This document shows positions 38,855 through 46,983 of a stretch of 64,000 nt of DNA, piece by piece. This DNA is from Deltaproteobacteria bacterium (GTDB lineage: Bacteria; Myxococcota; Kuafuiibacteriia; Kuafuiibacteriales; Kuafuiibacteriaceae): assembly GCA_020632995.1 (NCBI GenBank), contig JACKEN010000001.1:124001-188000 (forward strand), written 5' to 3'. Position 1 is the stretch's first letter, and every line of letters starts with the position of its first letter. A model generated the notes under the pieces. That model did no database searches. It was given only the letters and a program-made list of their open reading frames with translations, and was not told the origin of the DNA. A program made the translations under genes and the position numbers.

Positions 38855-39379
38855 TCAACGGGGGATTGGGGCCGCTCGCACGTCCTGCACCGCGTGCTCG
38901 ACCACCTCGAGGTCCCCCGGGGTGCGCGGGAGGGCCTCCAGGAGGGCGGCCAGGGTAGCTCCGCGCCCCGGGACCTCCAGATCCGCGGCGAGATCGCACA
39001 GGGGCGCCAGGACGAAGGCCCGGTTGGCCAGCTCCCGGTGGGGGATGGTGAGCTCGGGGGTGTCCAGCACCAGGCCGCCGTACAGGGCGATGTCGAGGTC
39101 GATGACGCGGGGACCCCAGCGCTCGCCCGGGGTGCGCCCCATGGTGGCCTCGATCTGCTTCAGGACGGCGAGCAGGTCGTCCGGGAGGAGGGCGGTCTCC
39201 ACCTCGAGCGCGGTGTTGTAGTAGGGGGGCTGCCCGGGGGGCCCCACGGGGGCCGAGCGGTAGAGGCGGGCTCGGCGGAGCGGCGCCACCCCGAGGGGCC
39301 GGAGTCGGGCCTGGGCCTCGGCCAGGGCGGCCCGGGGCTCCCCGAGGTTGGCGCCCAGGGCGATGAAGACGCGCACCAT
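38855..39379 (-). CDS. folK: 2-amino-4-hydroxy-6-hydroxymethyldihydropteridine pyrophosphokinase
   Basis: 174 residues, standard HPPK size. The enzyme transfers pyrophosphate from ATP to 6-hydroxymethyl-dihydropterin in folate synthesis. Signatures: FIALGANLGEPRAAL at the N-terminus, YRSAPVGPPGQPPYYN, and the HPPK signature RWGPRVIDLDIALYG with catalytic Asp pair, then IPHRELANRAFVLAPL. ATG 39379 fits. No folP or folB neighbours; upstream is a divergent peptidase. Confidence 0.94.
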   Translation of the reverse strand: MVRVFIALGANLGEPRAALAEAQARLRPLGVAPLRRARLYRSAPVGPPGQPPYYNTALEVETALLPDDLLAVLKQIEATMGRTPGERWGPRVIDLDIALYGGLVLDTPELTIPHRELANRAFVLAPLCDLAADLEVPGRGATLAALLEALPRTPGDLEVVEHAVQDVRAAPIPR

Positions 39380-39458
39380 GCCCCGGCACGGTGGCGGGGC
39401 GGGGCGATGGGGTCAACCTGCGCTTGTCGCGGCCGGGGGCCTGTGCGTCCATCCCCGC

Positions 39459-40547
39459 GTGGACGTCATCGAGCTCACGCGGACCCTGGTGAACATCCCG
39501 TCCGTCACCAACGACGAGGGCGCGGTGGCCCAGCACGTGATCCAGGCCCTCGAGGCCCAGGGCTGGCACGTGCGCACCCAGGAGATCGCGCCCGAGGGCG
39601 ACGCGCAACCCAGCCTGCCGCGCCTCAACGTGCTCGCCCTCGCCGACCCCGACGTGGTGCCGCAGGTCGTGTTGACGACCCACCTGGACACCGTCCCGCC
39701 CTTCATCGCGTGCACCGAGGACGACGACTACCTCTACGGCCGCGGCACCTGCGACGCGAAGGGCATCTTCGCCGCCCAGTGGTGCGCGGCCGAGCGCCTG
39801 CGCCAGGCCGGCCACCGCGGGGTGGCGCTGTTGGGGGTGGTGGGCGAGGAGACCGACAGCTGGGGGGCCAAGCAGGTGAAGGCCCTGTTGCCCCGGGCGG
39901 GGTGGCTGGTGGACGGCGAGCCGACCCAGTCCAAGCCCGCCTCGGGGGCGAAGGGGATCCTCGCCCTCACGGTGCGGGCGAAGGGCCGCACCTGTCACTC
40001 CGCCTACCCGGAGCTCGGGCACTCCGCGGTGCACGACCTGATCCCGGCCCTCGCGCGGGTGGTGCAAGCCGAGTTGCCGTTCGAGCCGTTCTTCGGACCC
40101 ACCACGGTGAACATCGGGCGGGTGAGCGGGGGGCTGGCCCCCAACGTGCTCGCCCCCGCGGCCGAGGCCCAGGTCTTGATCCGGCTTGGGGCGGCGGCGG
40201 AGCCGGTGCTCGCCGCGGTGAAGGCGCTCCTCGGCGACGCGGTGGAGCTCGAGATCACCTCGATGGCCGACCCTCACAAGATCCACGTCCCGGAGGGCCA
40301 GGCGGGCGAGGTGGTGCGCTTCGGCTCCGACGTGCCCTACCTGGCGGAGGTCGGCGAGACCCTGCTCGTGGGCCCGGGCAGCATCCACGACGCGCACACC
40401 GCGCACGAGAAGGTGGGCAAGGCCGAGCTGGTGGCGTCGGTGGCGCTGTTCCACGACATCGCGCTGGCCTTGCTCGACGCCGAGCCCCCGCTAGGGAGCA
40501 CCGGGCATGAGCATCATCATCAACCGCGTGTACACCGGCGTGGGTGA
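39459..40547 (+). CDS. M20-family metallopeptidase/deacylase (ArgE/DapE-like)
   Basis: 362 residues from the GTG at 39459. Zinc-site motifs in order: TTHLDTVPPF (His, Asp), GRGTCDAKG (bridging Asp), GVVGEETDSWG (catalytic Glu pair), VDGEPTQSK (Glu/Asp) and the final His in IHDAHTAHE. Length and motifs match ArgE/DapE/ACY1-type enzymes; acetylornithine deacetylase is possible but not provable. The 3' end overlaps the adenosyltransferase start by 41 bp. An alternative frame has a TAG at 40492, just before AGGGAG, so the true stop may be there if one base in the preceding C run is wrong. Confidence 0.85.
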   Translation: MDVIELTRTLVNIPSVTNDEGAVAQHVIQALEAQGWHVRTQEIAPEGDAQPSLPRLNVLALADPDVVPQVVLTTHLDTVPPFIACTEDDDYLYGRGTCDAKGIFAAQWCAAERLRQAGHRGVALLGVVGEETDSWGAKQVKALLPRAGWLVDGEPTQSKPASGAKGILALTVRAKGRTCHSAYPELGHSAVHDLIPALARVVQAELPFEPFFGPTTVNIGRVSGGLAPNVLAPAAEAQVLIRLGAAAEPVLAAVKALLGDAVELEITSMADPHKIHVPEGQAGEVVRFGSDVPYLAEVGETLLVGPGSIHDAHTAHEKVGKAELVASVALFHDIALALLDAEPPLGSTGHEHHHQPRVHRRG

Positions 40548-41109
40548 CAAGGGCACCACGCGCCTCGCGGGCGGGCAGGAGGTGGCGAAGACCAGCCCCC
40601 GCATCGAGGCCTACGGCACCCTGGACGAGCTCAACGCGGTGCTCGGGGTGGCGGCGGAGCGCCTGGCCGAGGAGATGCGGCAGAGCCCGTCGGACGGCGA
40701 CGCGGCGCTCCTCGTGGCCCTCCGGCGCATCCAGAACGAGCTCTTCGACGCGGGGGGCGAGCTGGCGGTGCTCCCCGAGGATCGCCACGAGGCCCAGGTG
40801 CTGATCAGCGAGGCCGACGCCCGCCGCCTCGAGGCGGAGCTCGACGCCTACAACGCCGAGCCTGCCCACCCTGCGCTCGTTCATCCTCCCCGGCGGGGGC
40901 ATGCTGAGCGCGTTGTTGCACCAGGCCCGCACCGTGTCGCGGCGGGCCGAGCGACGGCAGGTGCTCGCCTTGCACAGGCGGAGCCCCAGCGGCCGGAGCT
41001 GCTGGTGTACCTCAACCGCCTGAGCGACTGGCTCTTCGTGGTGGGCCGGGTGGCCGCGGTGCGCCGCGGTCAGGGCGAGGTGCTGTGGCGCCCGGGGGAC
41101 CGGGGGTAG
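40507..41109 (+). CDS. PduO-type cob(I)alamin adenosyltransferase (internal frameshift pair)
   Basis: 200 codons open end to end, but the stretch 40862-40995 reads correctly only in another frame, where it gives the conserved LRSFILPGGGMLSALLHQAR and RTVSRRAERRQVLALHRR. On either side the main frame gives MSIIINRVYTGVGDKGTT, EAYGTLDELNAVLG and the C-terminal ELLVYLNRLSDWLFVVGR. Thus two compensating single-base errors, near 40862-40868 and 40991-40997. The enzyme makes adenosylcobalamin from cob(I)alamin and ATP. The Arg in SRRAER is an ATP-binding residue of the family. A Shine-Dalgarno AGGGAG (40493-40498) precedes the ATG. Confidence 0.9.
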   Translation: MSIIINRVYTGVGDKGTTRLAGGQEVAKTSPRIEAYGTLDELNAVLGVAAERLAEEMRQSPSDGDAALLVALRRIQNELFDAGGELAVLPEDRHEAQVLISEADARRLEAELDAYNAEPAHPALVHPPRRGHAERVVAPGPHRVAAGRATAGARLAQAEPQRPELLVYLNRLSDWLFVVGRVAAVRRGQGEVLWRPGDRG

Positions 41110-41352
41110 AGCGCCGATCGGTTTTGGATCGCACCGATCTCGCTTGTTCCTGGTGCTTCCTCGGCTTCGCCGCTTTCTGCGAACCCCAGAGGCGTGGCTC
41201 GGCCGCGGGGCCGGCATCTCGGCCCTTCTGCTCGCCGCGCCGGCTTCGCCTTTCGTCGGTTTCATGGGGAGACCATGCGCCCTCCTCACGCGACGACCAG
41301 AAGGGCCGATCCCGGCGCGATCTCGGCACGCTCCAAACCGGTCGGCGCTCTA
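41107..41352. repeat. 246-bp element with terminal inverted repeats
   Basis: Left end 41107-41137 and right end 41323-41352 are near-exact inverted copies (TAGAGCGCCGA-Y-CGGTTT...GGA). A second inner pair (CGGCCCTTCTGCTCGCCGCG near 41217 against its inverted form near 41288-41310) nests inside. No coding capacity is evident. The left end begins at the stop codon of the adenosyltransferase gene. It could be a MITE-like insertion or a long structured RNA. Confidence 0.6.
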
Positions 41353-41359
41353 GACACGA

Positions 41360-42322
41360 GGAGCGGACCTTCCTACGAGGTCTACGCGACCCGCGCGCGC
41401 CTCCTCTTCGCCTGCCTCCTCCTCACCGGCTGCGCCGCCTCAAAAACCGCCCGCCGACGCCGACGAGACCTACGGGGTGCTCGAGCTGAGGGCCGACGCC
41501 GAGGATCTCCGGGCCATCGTGAACGAGCCGTGGATCCTGCGCTTCCTCGCCGCCACGGAGCAGCTTTCGCCGGTGCCCCGGCGGACCCTCATGGTCGACG
41601 CCAGAGCGCAAGGCCGCTTACACCTGCAAGGAGGCGGCGGAGCTCCCGGCAGCGGAGCAGGCTGGCTTGCACAAGGAGACGCTTCGACGACACCTACTAC
41701 TTCACCACCCGCTTCGGGACGCCGCTCGCCTACGTGCGGCCGTTCCCAGGTCTGGCGGGGCGGGCCTGAAGGGGCAGAAAGGTCGACTTCGACGGCAAGA
41801 GGGCAGAAGGTCCTCGCGCTTCGGCATCACGGCCACCCGACGTGGTCGGGTCGATGTGGATCGCGCGCCACATGTCCTTCTCCAGGGGCGCGCTCCACCT
41901 GCGCCTTCGTCACGGCCTGGCCTGCGACGATCCGCGACAGGGCGGCGGCTACGATCCTGTCGAAGAACGTGCTCAAGCGCGGGTACATCCACCCCGAACA
42001 GGAGGTAGATCCGAACAAGCTCGTCCACCTCGGGGTCGAGGACGCCGCGTTCCTCCAGGCGGTGCAGGAGGCCTTGCGGCCGGGCGGCCTGTTCCTGATC
42101 TACAACATCTGCCCGCCCCCGAACGCGCCGGGCAAGCCGTACGTCCCGTGGGCCGACGGGCGCTCGCCCTTCAGCAAGGCCGCCCTCGAGGCGGCGGGGT
42201 TCGAGGTGCTCGCCTTCGACGTGGACGACAACGGCCCGATGCGCCGGATGGGCAAGCTCCTCGACTGGCCGGACGTGGACCGGGACTTCTTCGCCGAGTA
42301 CACCCTGGCGCGGAAGCGGTAG
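41360..42322 (+). pseudogene. Methyltransferase-like lipoprotein, heavily frameshifted
   Basis: Read across frames: a lipoprotein signal (RLLFACLLLTGCAA), DETYGVLELRADAEDLRAIV, EPWILRFLAATEQLSP, DDTYYFTTRFGTPLAYVRPF, a badly damaged SAM-binding middle (41750-41960), then an intact C-terminal third: LSKNVLKRGYIHP, NKLVHLGVEDAAFLQAVQ, LRPGGLFLIYNICPPP, PYVPWADGRSPFSKAALE. The last part has the post-SAM-loop organisation of class I methyltransferases. At least four indels: an extra A in a poly-A run near 41443, an extra T in CGCTTACACC near 41613, one near 41681, and more between 41750 and 41960. No unbroken start is visible. Damage density is higher than anywhere else in the window. Confidence 0.6.
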
Positions 42323-42328
42323 GCCGCC

Positions 42329-42861
42329 ATGCCCCTCGAGTGGGCGCCCTACCGGGCGCAGCGCGCGGGTGAATCCGGAACAAGCTGATCGTCCCAATGA
42401 CGCTCCTCGGTGGTCGTCTACCAGGCCTACCGGCCGTTCCTCCAGGCGGTGCAGGACCAGCCTTGCGGCGAGTTCGGCTGTTTCTGACGTGGATCAAGCC
42501 GAACTTCCTCTGGATGATGTACCGGGCCCCTGGGGGACGCGCCCGGCAAGGTGGTCCGGTGCGTGCGCCGTGGGCCGACAGATCCTCGGCGCGACGGTGC
42601 CTCCACCTTCGTGCCCGCGCTCGACCTGGCGGCGGGGGCCGCGGTGCTCGCCTTCGACGTGGGACCCCCGACAACGGCCCCTCGATGCGCTCGACGCAGG
42701 GCGATCCAGCTGGGGCTGCGACTGGCCGGACGAGTGGATCCTGGAGATCGAGGACATCTCTGCCCAGGTGGCGGAGCAGCGGGCGAACGTGGAGGCGCGC
42801 CGCGACGGCGAGCTGATGACGCCAAGGGAGGCGCCAGGAAAATGTCGGCCGGAAGCGTTAG
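42329..42861 (+). pseudogene. DUF4291 family protein, frameshifted
   Basis: The frames combine to about 177 residues. VVYQAYRP (about 42418-42440), then LTWIKPNFLWMMYR (about 42483-42525), the signature of DUF4291, followed by RRAIQLGL and WILEIEDISAQVAEQRANVE. At least three indels. Its TAG (42859-42861) overlaps the stop of the convergent kinase gene. DUF4291 has no assigned function. Confidence 0.65.
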
Positions 42862-44036
42862 GCCCGCCGGGCCAGGGTGAGCACCGCGCGGGCCCCGTGG
42901 CCTCGGCCTGCGCTCGAGATCACGAGCGAGCCGCCGTGCTCGGTGGCCACCCGGTGGGCGATCGAGAGGCCCAGGCGCATCCCGAGGCGGGGGCCGGAGC
43001 CCGCGAACCCGGGCTCGAGGAGCCCCTCGAGCTGCTCCTTGTCGATGCCGTCGCCGTCGTCCTCGATCACCACCCGGACGGTGGCCGCGTCGGCCTCGGT
43101 GCGCACCCGCACCTCACCCTCGCCGCGGCGCTGCACCGCCTCGACCGCGTTCAGGACCAGCGTCAACAGGGCTTGCTGCACCTCGCGGGCGCGCAACACG
43201 AGCGGGGGCGTCGGCGCCGCTTGGGTGAAGCGGAGGGTGACACGCTCGGCCCGGGCCTCGACGAGCGAGATGACGGTGCGGACGCAGTCGTCGACGCTGC
43301 CGGTCTCCTCCGGGGCCTGGTCGAGGCGCGAGAAGCTCCGGAGCGAGCCCACCACCAGGGTCAGGCGCTCCTCGGCCGCGCGGGCCGCCTCGACCGACGC
43401 GCGCACCACCTTGGGCAGGCGCTGACCCTCCTCGGGCAGCGCGAGGCCGTCGAGGCGTGAGGCCACCACCCCGAGGGTGTCGAGGGCGCTCTTGAGCGCG
43501 CCGAGGGGTGTGTTCATCTCGTGCGAGACCCCGGCCACCAGCTGGCCCAGGCCGGCCAGGCGGCGGCTGAGCTCCAGCTCCGTCCGCGCCTCCTGGAGCC
43601 GGGTCAGCGCGGTCTCGAGCTCCGCGTTCTTGCCCTCGAGGGTCCGCACCAGGGCCGAGCGGGCCTCCTCGGCCTCCTTGCGCTCGGTGACGTCGAAGGT
43701 CACCCCGGTGACCATCCGCTTGCGCCCGTCGGTGAGGAGCTGGGCGCGGATCATCACCCAGCGCTCCCCGCGCGAGGTGATGATGCGGTACTCCTCGCGG
43801 AAGTCGCTGCCCTCGAGGGTCCGCGCGATCGAGGCCTCGAAGCGCCCACGATCGTCGGGGTGCACGCGGGCCAGGAAGTCCTCCAGGGTCACCGGGGTCC
43901 CGAGCGGCACCCGGAAGATCTGGTACATCGGCGCCTCCCACGTGAGCTCGTGGGTGGCGGCGTCGTAGAGCCAGGCGCCGACCACGCCGGCCTCCAGCGC
44001 CAGCTCCAGCCGGAGCTCTCGACCTCGGGCGACCAT
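42858..44036 (-). CDS. PAS-domain sensor histidine kinase
   Basis: 392 residues, soluble. Residues about 10-130 are a PAS/PAC domain (GVVGAWLYDAATHELTWE; FLARVHPDDRGRFEAS; RMVTGVTFDVTERKEAEE). A coiled coil leads to the dimerisation domain with the phospho-acceptor H-box VAGVSHEMNTPLGALKS. The catalytic domain has an N-box LTLVLNAVEAV, G1 VIEDDGDGI and G2 GMRLGLSIAHRV. No receiver domain or response regulator is adjacent, so the partner is unknown. It follows the beta-propeller gene by 14 bp, suggesting one transcription unit. Confidence 0.92.
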   Translation of the reverse strand: MVARGRELRLELALEAGVVGAWLYDAATHELTWEAPMYQIFRVPLGTPVTLEDFLARVHPDDRGRFEASIARTLEGSDFREEYRIITSRGERWVMIRAQLLTDGRKRMVTGVTFDVTERKEAEEARSALVRTLEGKNAELETALTRLQEARTELELSRRLAGLGQLVAGVSHEMNTPLGALKSALDTLGVVASRLDGLALPEEGQRLPKVVRASVEAARAAEERLTLVVGSLRSFSRLDQAPEETGSVDDCVRTVISLVEARAERVTLRFTQAAPTPPLVLRAREVQQALLTLVLNAVEAVQRRGEGEVRVRTEADAATVRVVIEDDGDGIDKEQLEGLLEPGFAGSGPRLGMRLGLSIAHRVATEHGGSLVISSAGRGHGARAVLTLARRA

Positions 44037-44050
44037 GACGTGTGGCCAGC

Positions 44051-46873
44051 CTACTCCCCGCCCATCAGCAGCACCACGCCCGGCGCCACGAGCGCGGCCA
44101 CCTGGTCGTCGCCCGCCACGAGGTCGAGCACCGCGAGGTCCTCCCAGCGGTCGACCCGTCGGCCGTTCGCGAGGTCGATGACCTCCAGCGCCTCGTCGTC
44201 GAAGTTGAAGGCCCGCTTGCCATCCGGGGCCACCCGCACCTTGTCGACGTTCCCCTTGCGGGCCACTACGAAGCGCCGGCGCCCCCGCGTGTCGAGCACC
44301 CAGAGGCGGCTCGGCTCCACCACCAGCCACGCCCCGGGCAGGGGGTGCACCCGGAGGGCGGCGGGGCGCGGGAGCCGGAAGCGGCGGTCGCCGGTCTTCG
44401 CGTCGAAGGCGAGCAGATCCTCGCCCGAGGTGGCCAGGAGCATGTCGCCGCTCGGCCACGCCGCGTCGAGGGGCGCGCCGAGCGGCCGCATCCAGCGCCG
44501 AGCGCCGGTGGCGGCGTCGACCACCACCGCGAGGCCGTCCGCCCCGGTGCTGGTGAGGACCACGTGCTCGGCCGACGCCCCCACCAGGCGCAGGTTCGGG
44601 TGGTCGAGGCCCAGGCGCCACAAGACCTTGCCGTCGTCGGCCCGCCGCTCCAGGGTCCGGGGATCGGGGCGGGCGTAGATGCCGGGGCCCACCGGGGTCG
44701 CGCCCCGCAGGCCCGCCACCACCCGCCCATCGCTGATGCGCAGGACACCTTGCGCGCTCGCCACCACCCCGGCCCCGGCCGGGCCCTCGCCCTTCGCGAG
44801 CCAGCTCCGCTGCCCGGTCGCCGCGTCGAGGCCGACGAGGTTGGGGCCGCTCCTGCCCACCACGCGCTCCTTCGTGAGGGCCAGGAGCCCCTGGAGGCGA
44901 TCCGCGGGCTCGAGGGTCCGGCTCACCCCGCCCAGCGCGAGCAGGGCGGCGTCGGCCGCAACCCGCACCGGATCGCCCACCGGGGCGGCGGCGCGTACAG
45001 CAAGCCAGGTTGCGGCAGCCTCGGGGCGCCGCCGGGCCTGGGCGGCCTCGGCCCGGACCGCCAGGGCGTCGAGCTGGCCGGGGCTCCGCTCGATCACCTC
45101 CTTCGCGGTGGCCATCGCCCCCACGCTGTCGCCGGCCGCGAGCTGGCATCGGGCCAGGTCGATGCGGGCCGCCTCGAGGTAGGCGCGGGGACGTGGATCG
45201 CGGGGGGAGGGGAGGCCGTACAGGACGCCGTCCTCGAGCACCGCGACCCCGCCGTCGGGTCCGTAGCGGACGTCGACCACCGTCGCTGGCAGGTCCGCTT
45301 GCCACAGCGGCCGCCCGCGCTTGCGGTCGAGCACCACCACCCGCTTGCCGACCCCCGCCACCACCAGATCGCCTGGGGCCAACAGGGCCCGCACCGCCTG
45401 GGGCTGCCGCGCCCGCCACAGCTCCTTGCCGTTCACGTCCCGGGCCACGATCGCGTAGGGGCGGGCCTCCGCGTGCACGACGCCCGAGTAGTCGGCCAGC
45501 CCGAGCACCGGCGGGACCAGGCCCCGGATCGCCCGGGCCTCGACCGCGTTTCGCTCGGGGAAGACGAACGTCAACGTGGGTTGCTGGTTGCGCCCACGGC
45601 TCAGCCCCACCAGGCGGCGCGCCACCACCGCGGGGGGCCAGTCCAGGCCGTAGGCCTTCGCGGTGCGGAAGGTGACCTGCCCGCTCGCGGGGTCGACCCG
45701 CACCAGCTCGTCCGCCCCCACCGCGGCCCACACTGCGCCGTCCTCGGCCACCACCAGGGGGGCGGTGATCTCGTCCGACAGCTCGACCTCCCGCACCAGG
45801 CGCCCCGAGGTCGGATCGAGCATCGCCAGGCGGCTGTAGAGCGGCGCCACCACCAGGTTCCGCGCGAGCACCGGCCCCGCGGCGGGGGTCGAGAGGCCGT
45901 CGTAGGCCCACCGCTCCTTCCCGGTGCGGGTCTCGAGGGCCAACACCTGCTCGCCGGTGGCCACCACCACCAGGTCGCGCACCACCGCCAGCTCCCCCGC
46001 GAGGCCTCCCTGCTTCAGGAACCAGGCCGCGGTGCCGGTGGTGGTGTCGACCACCCTGAGGCCCGCCGCCTCCACCCAGGCCACCCGGCCCTCGCCGAGA
46101 TCCACCGGCGTGGGATCGGCCTCGGCCACGGTGCGGCGCCAGATCGTCTCACCCGAGCGCGGATCCACCGCGGTGAAGCGCCCCTCCTCGAACAGGATCC
46201 ACGCCCCCTGGACCCCGGTCACCGCGGTGGGGGGCGCGCCGTCGGGCGCCCGCCGCCACACCGGAGGCAGGCTGCCTTGCTCCAGGCTGGAGACCACCGA
46301 CTTGAGGATCGGCAGGGGCTCCCTGCAGCGGCCCCCGGCCGCCACCCCGCGGTGGGCCCACGCCCAGCGCTCGAGCAGGCTGCCTTGCCGCAGCCTCGGG
46401 GGCGGCGCGGCCAGCTCGGCCAGGCGCGGGGTCACCGCGGCGCCCGCCTCCGCGAAGGCAGCCTCCGCGGCCCCGCACGCCGCGCGCAGGGCCGCGGGGC
46501 TGGGGGCGCCGATGAAGCCGGCGTCGTCGGGGAGGGCGGGGCCGTCGCCCCAGACCTTCCTCAGCGCCTCGCCCAGCGCGGCGCCGGGGCTGCCCAGCGC
46601 GCGCGCGCTCCGGAGGCGCTCGGCGTCGGCGGCGAGGACGTTGGCGCCGTCCTTGGCCGCCCAGGCGCCGTCCACCGCCAGCCAGGCGTCGTGGCTCCGG
46701 CGGAGGGCGCGCAGGTCCTCCCCCGCCTTCGTGCCGACACGAAGGACCCGCACGTCCGGGGCGAGGGCCACCGCGGCGGCCAGGCGCTCCCGGGCCTCGC
46801 ACTGGGGCGGGGCCCCACCCTCGGGGACCAGCACCAGCTTTGGGGCCGCCACCAGCAGGAGGGCGAGCATCAT
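44051..46873 (-). CDS. PQQ-like beta-propeller protein, exported
   Basis: 940 residues. Short hydrophobic N-terminus, then an alpha-helical part (about 25-260) and multiple PQQ-enzyme-like propeller blades: GRFTAVDPRSGETIWRR, EQVLALETRTGKERWAY, RLAMLDPTSGRLVRE, DELVRVDPASGQVTFR, RVVVLDRKRGRPLWQ, and a second set near 720-900 (GLDAATGQRSWL; AVVVDAATGARRWM; LLAFDAKTGDRRFR). A TPR-like stretch (ARCQLAAGDSVGAMATAKEV) separates the two propellers. No PQQ or metal ligands identified, so it is probably a scaffold or sensor. ATG 46873 has GGGAGACGG upstream. It precedes the histidine kinase. Confidence 0.75.
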   Translation of the reverse strand: MMLALLLVAAPKLVLVPEGGAPPQCEARERLAAAVALAPDVRVLRVGTKAGEDLRALRRSHDAWLAVDGAWAAKDGANVLAADAERLRSARALGSPGAALGEALRKVWGDGPALPDDAGFIGAPSPAALRAACGAAEAAFAEAGAAVTPRLAELAAPPPRLRQGSLLERWAWAHRGVAAGGRCREPLPILKSVVSSLEQGSLPPVWRRAPDGAPPTAVTGVQGAWILFEEGRFTAVDPRSGETIWRRTVAEADPTPVDLGEGRVAWVEAAGLRVVDTTTGTAAWFLKQGGLAGELAVVRDLVVVATGEQVLALETRTGKERWAYDGLSTPAAGPVLARNLVVAPLYSRLAMLDPTSGRLVREVELSDEITAPLVVAEDGAVWAAVGADELVRVDPASGQVTFRTAKAYGLDWPPAVVARRLVGLSRGRNQQPTLTFVFPERNAVEARAIRGLVPPVLGLADYSGVVHAEARPYAIVARDVNGKELWRARQPQAVRALLAPGDLVVAGVGKRVVVLDRKRGRPLWQADLPATVVDVRYGPDGGVAVLEDGVLYGLPSPRDPRPRAYLEAARIDLARCQLAAGDSVGAMATAKEVIERSPGQLDALAVRAEAAQARRRPEAAATWLAVRAAAPVGDPVRVAADAALLALGGVSRTLEPADRLQGLLALTKERVVGRSGPNLVGLDAATGQRSWLAKGEGPAGAGVVASAQGVLRISDGRVVAGLRGATPVGPGIYARPDPRTLERRADDGKVLWRLGLDHPNLRLVGASAEHVVLTSTGADGLAVVVDAATGARRWMRPLGAPLDAAWPSGDMLLATSGEDLLAFDAKTGDRRFRLPRPAALRVHPLPGAWLVVEPSRLWVLDTRGRRRFVVARKGNVDKVRVAPDGKRAFNFDDEALEVIDLANGRRVDRWEDLAVLDLVAGDDQVAALVAPGVVLLMGGE

Positions 46874-46983
46874 CCGTCTCCCATAGACGCACTCGCGGCC
46901 CACGGCTAGACCGGGCGCCGGTGTGGGGTGACCGCACCCACAGGGTTCTGCTCGGCGCCCGGGCGGGCTAGAGTCATGCTCCC

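Noticed and set aside
40862..40995. A genuine novel insert in the adenosyltransferase
   Set aside because: The other frame of this stretch gives the conserved FILPGG and ARTVSRRAER motifs, so it is a frameshift pair.
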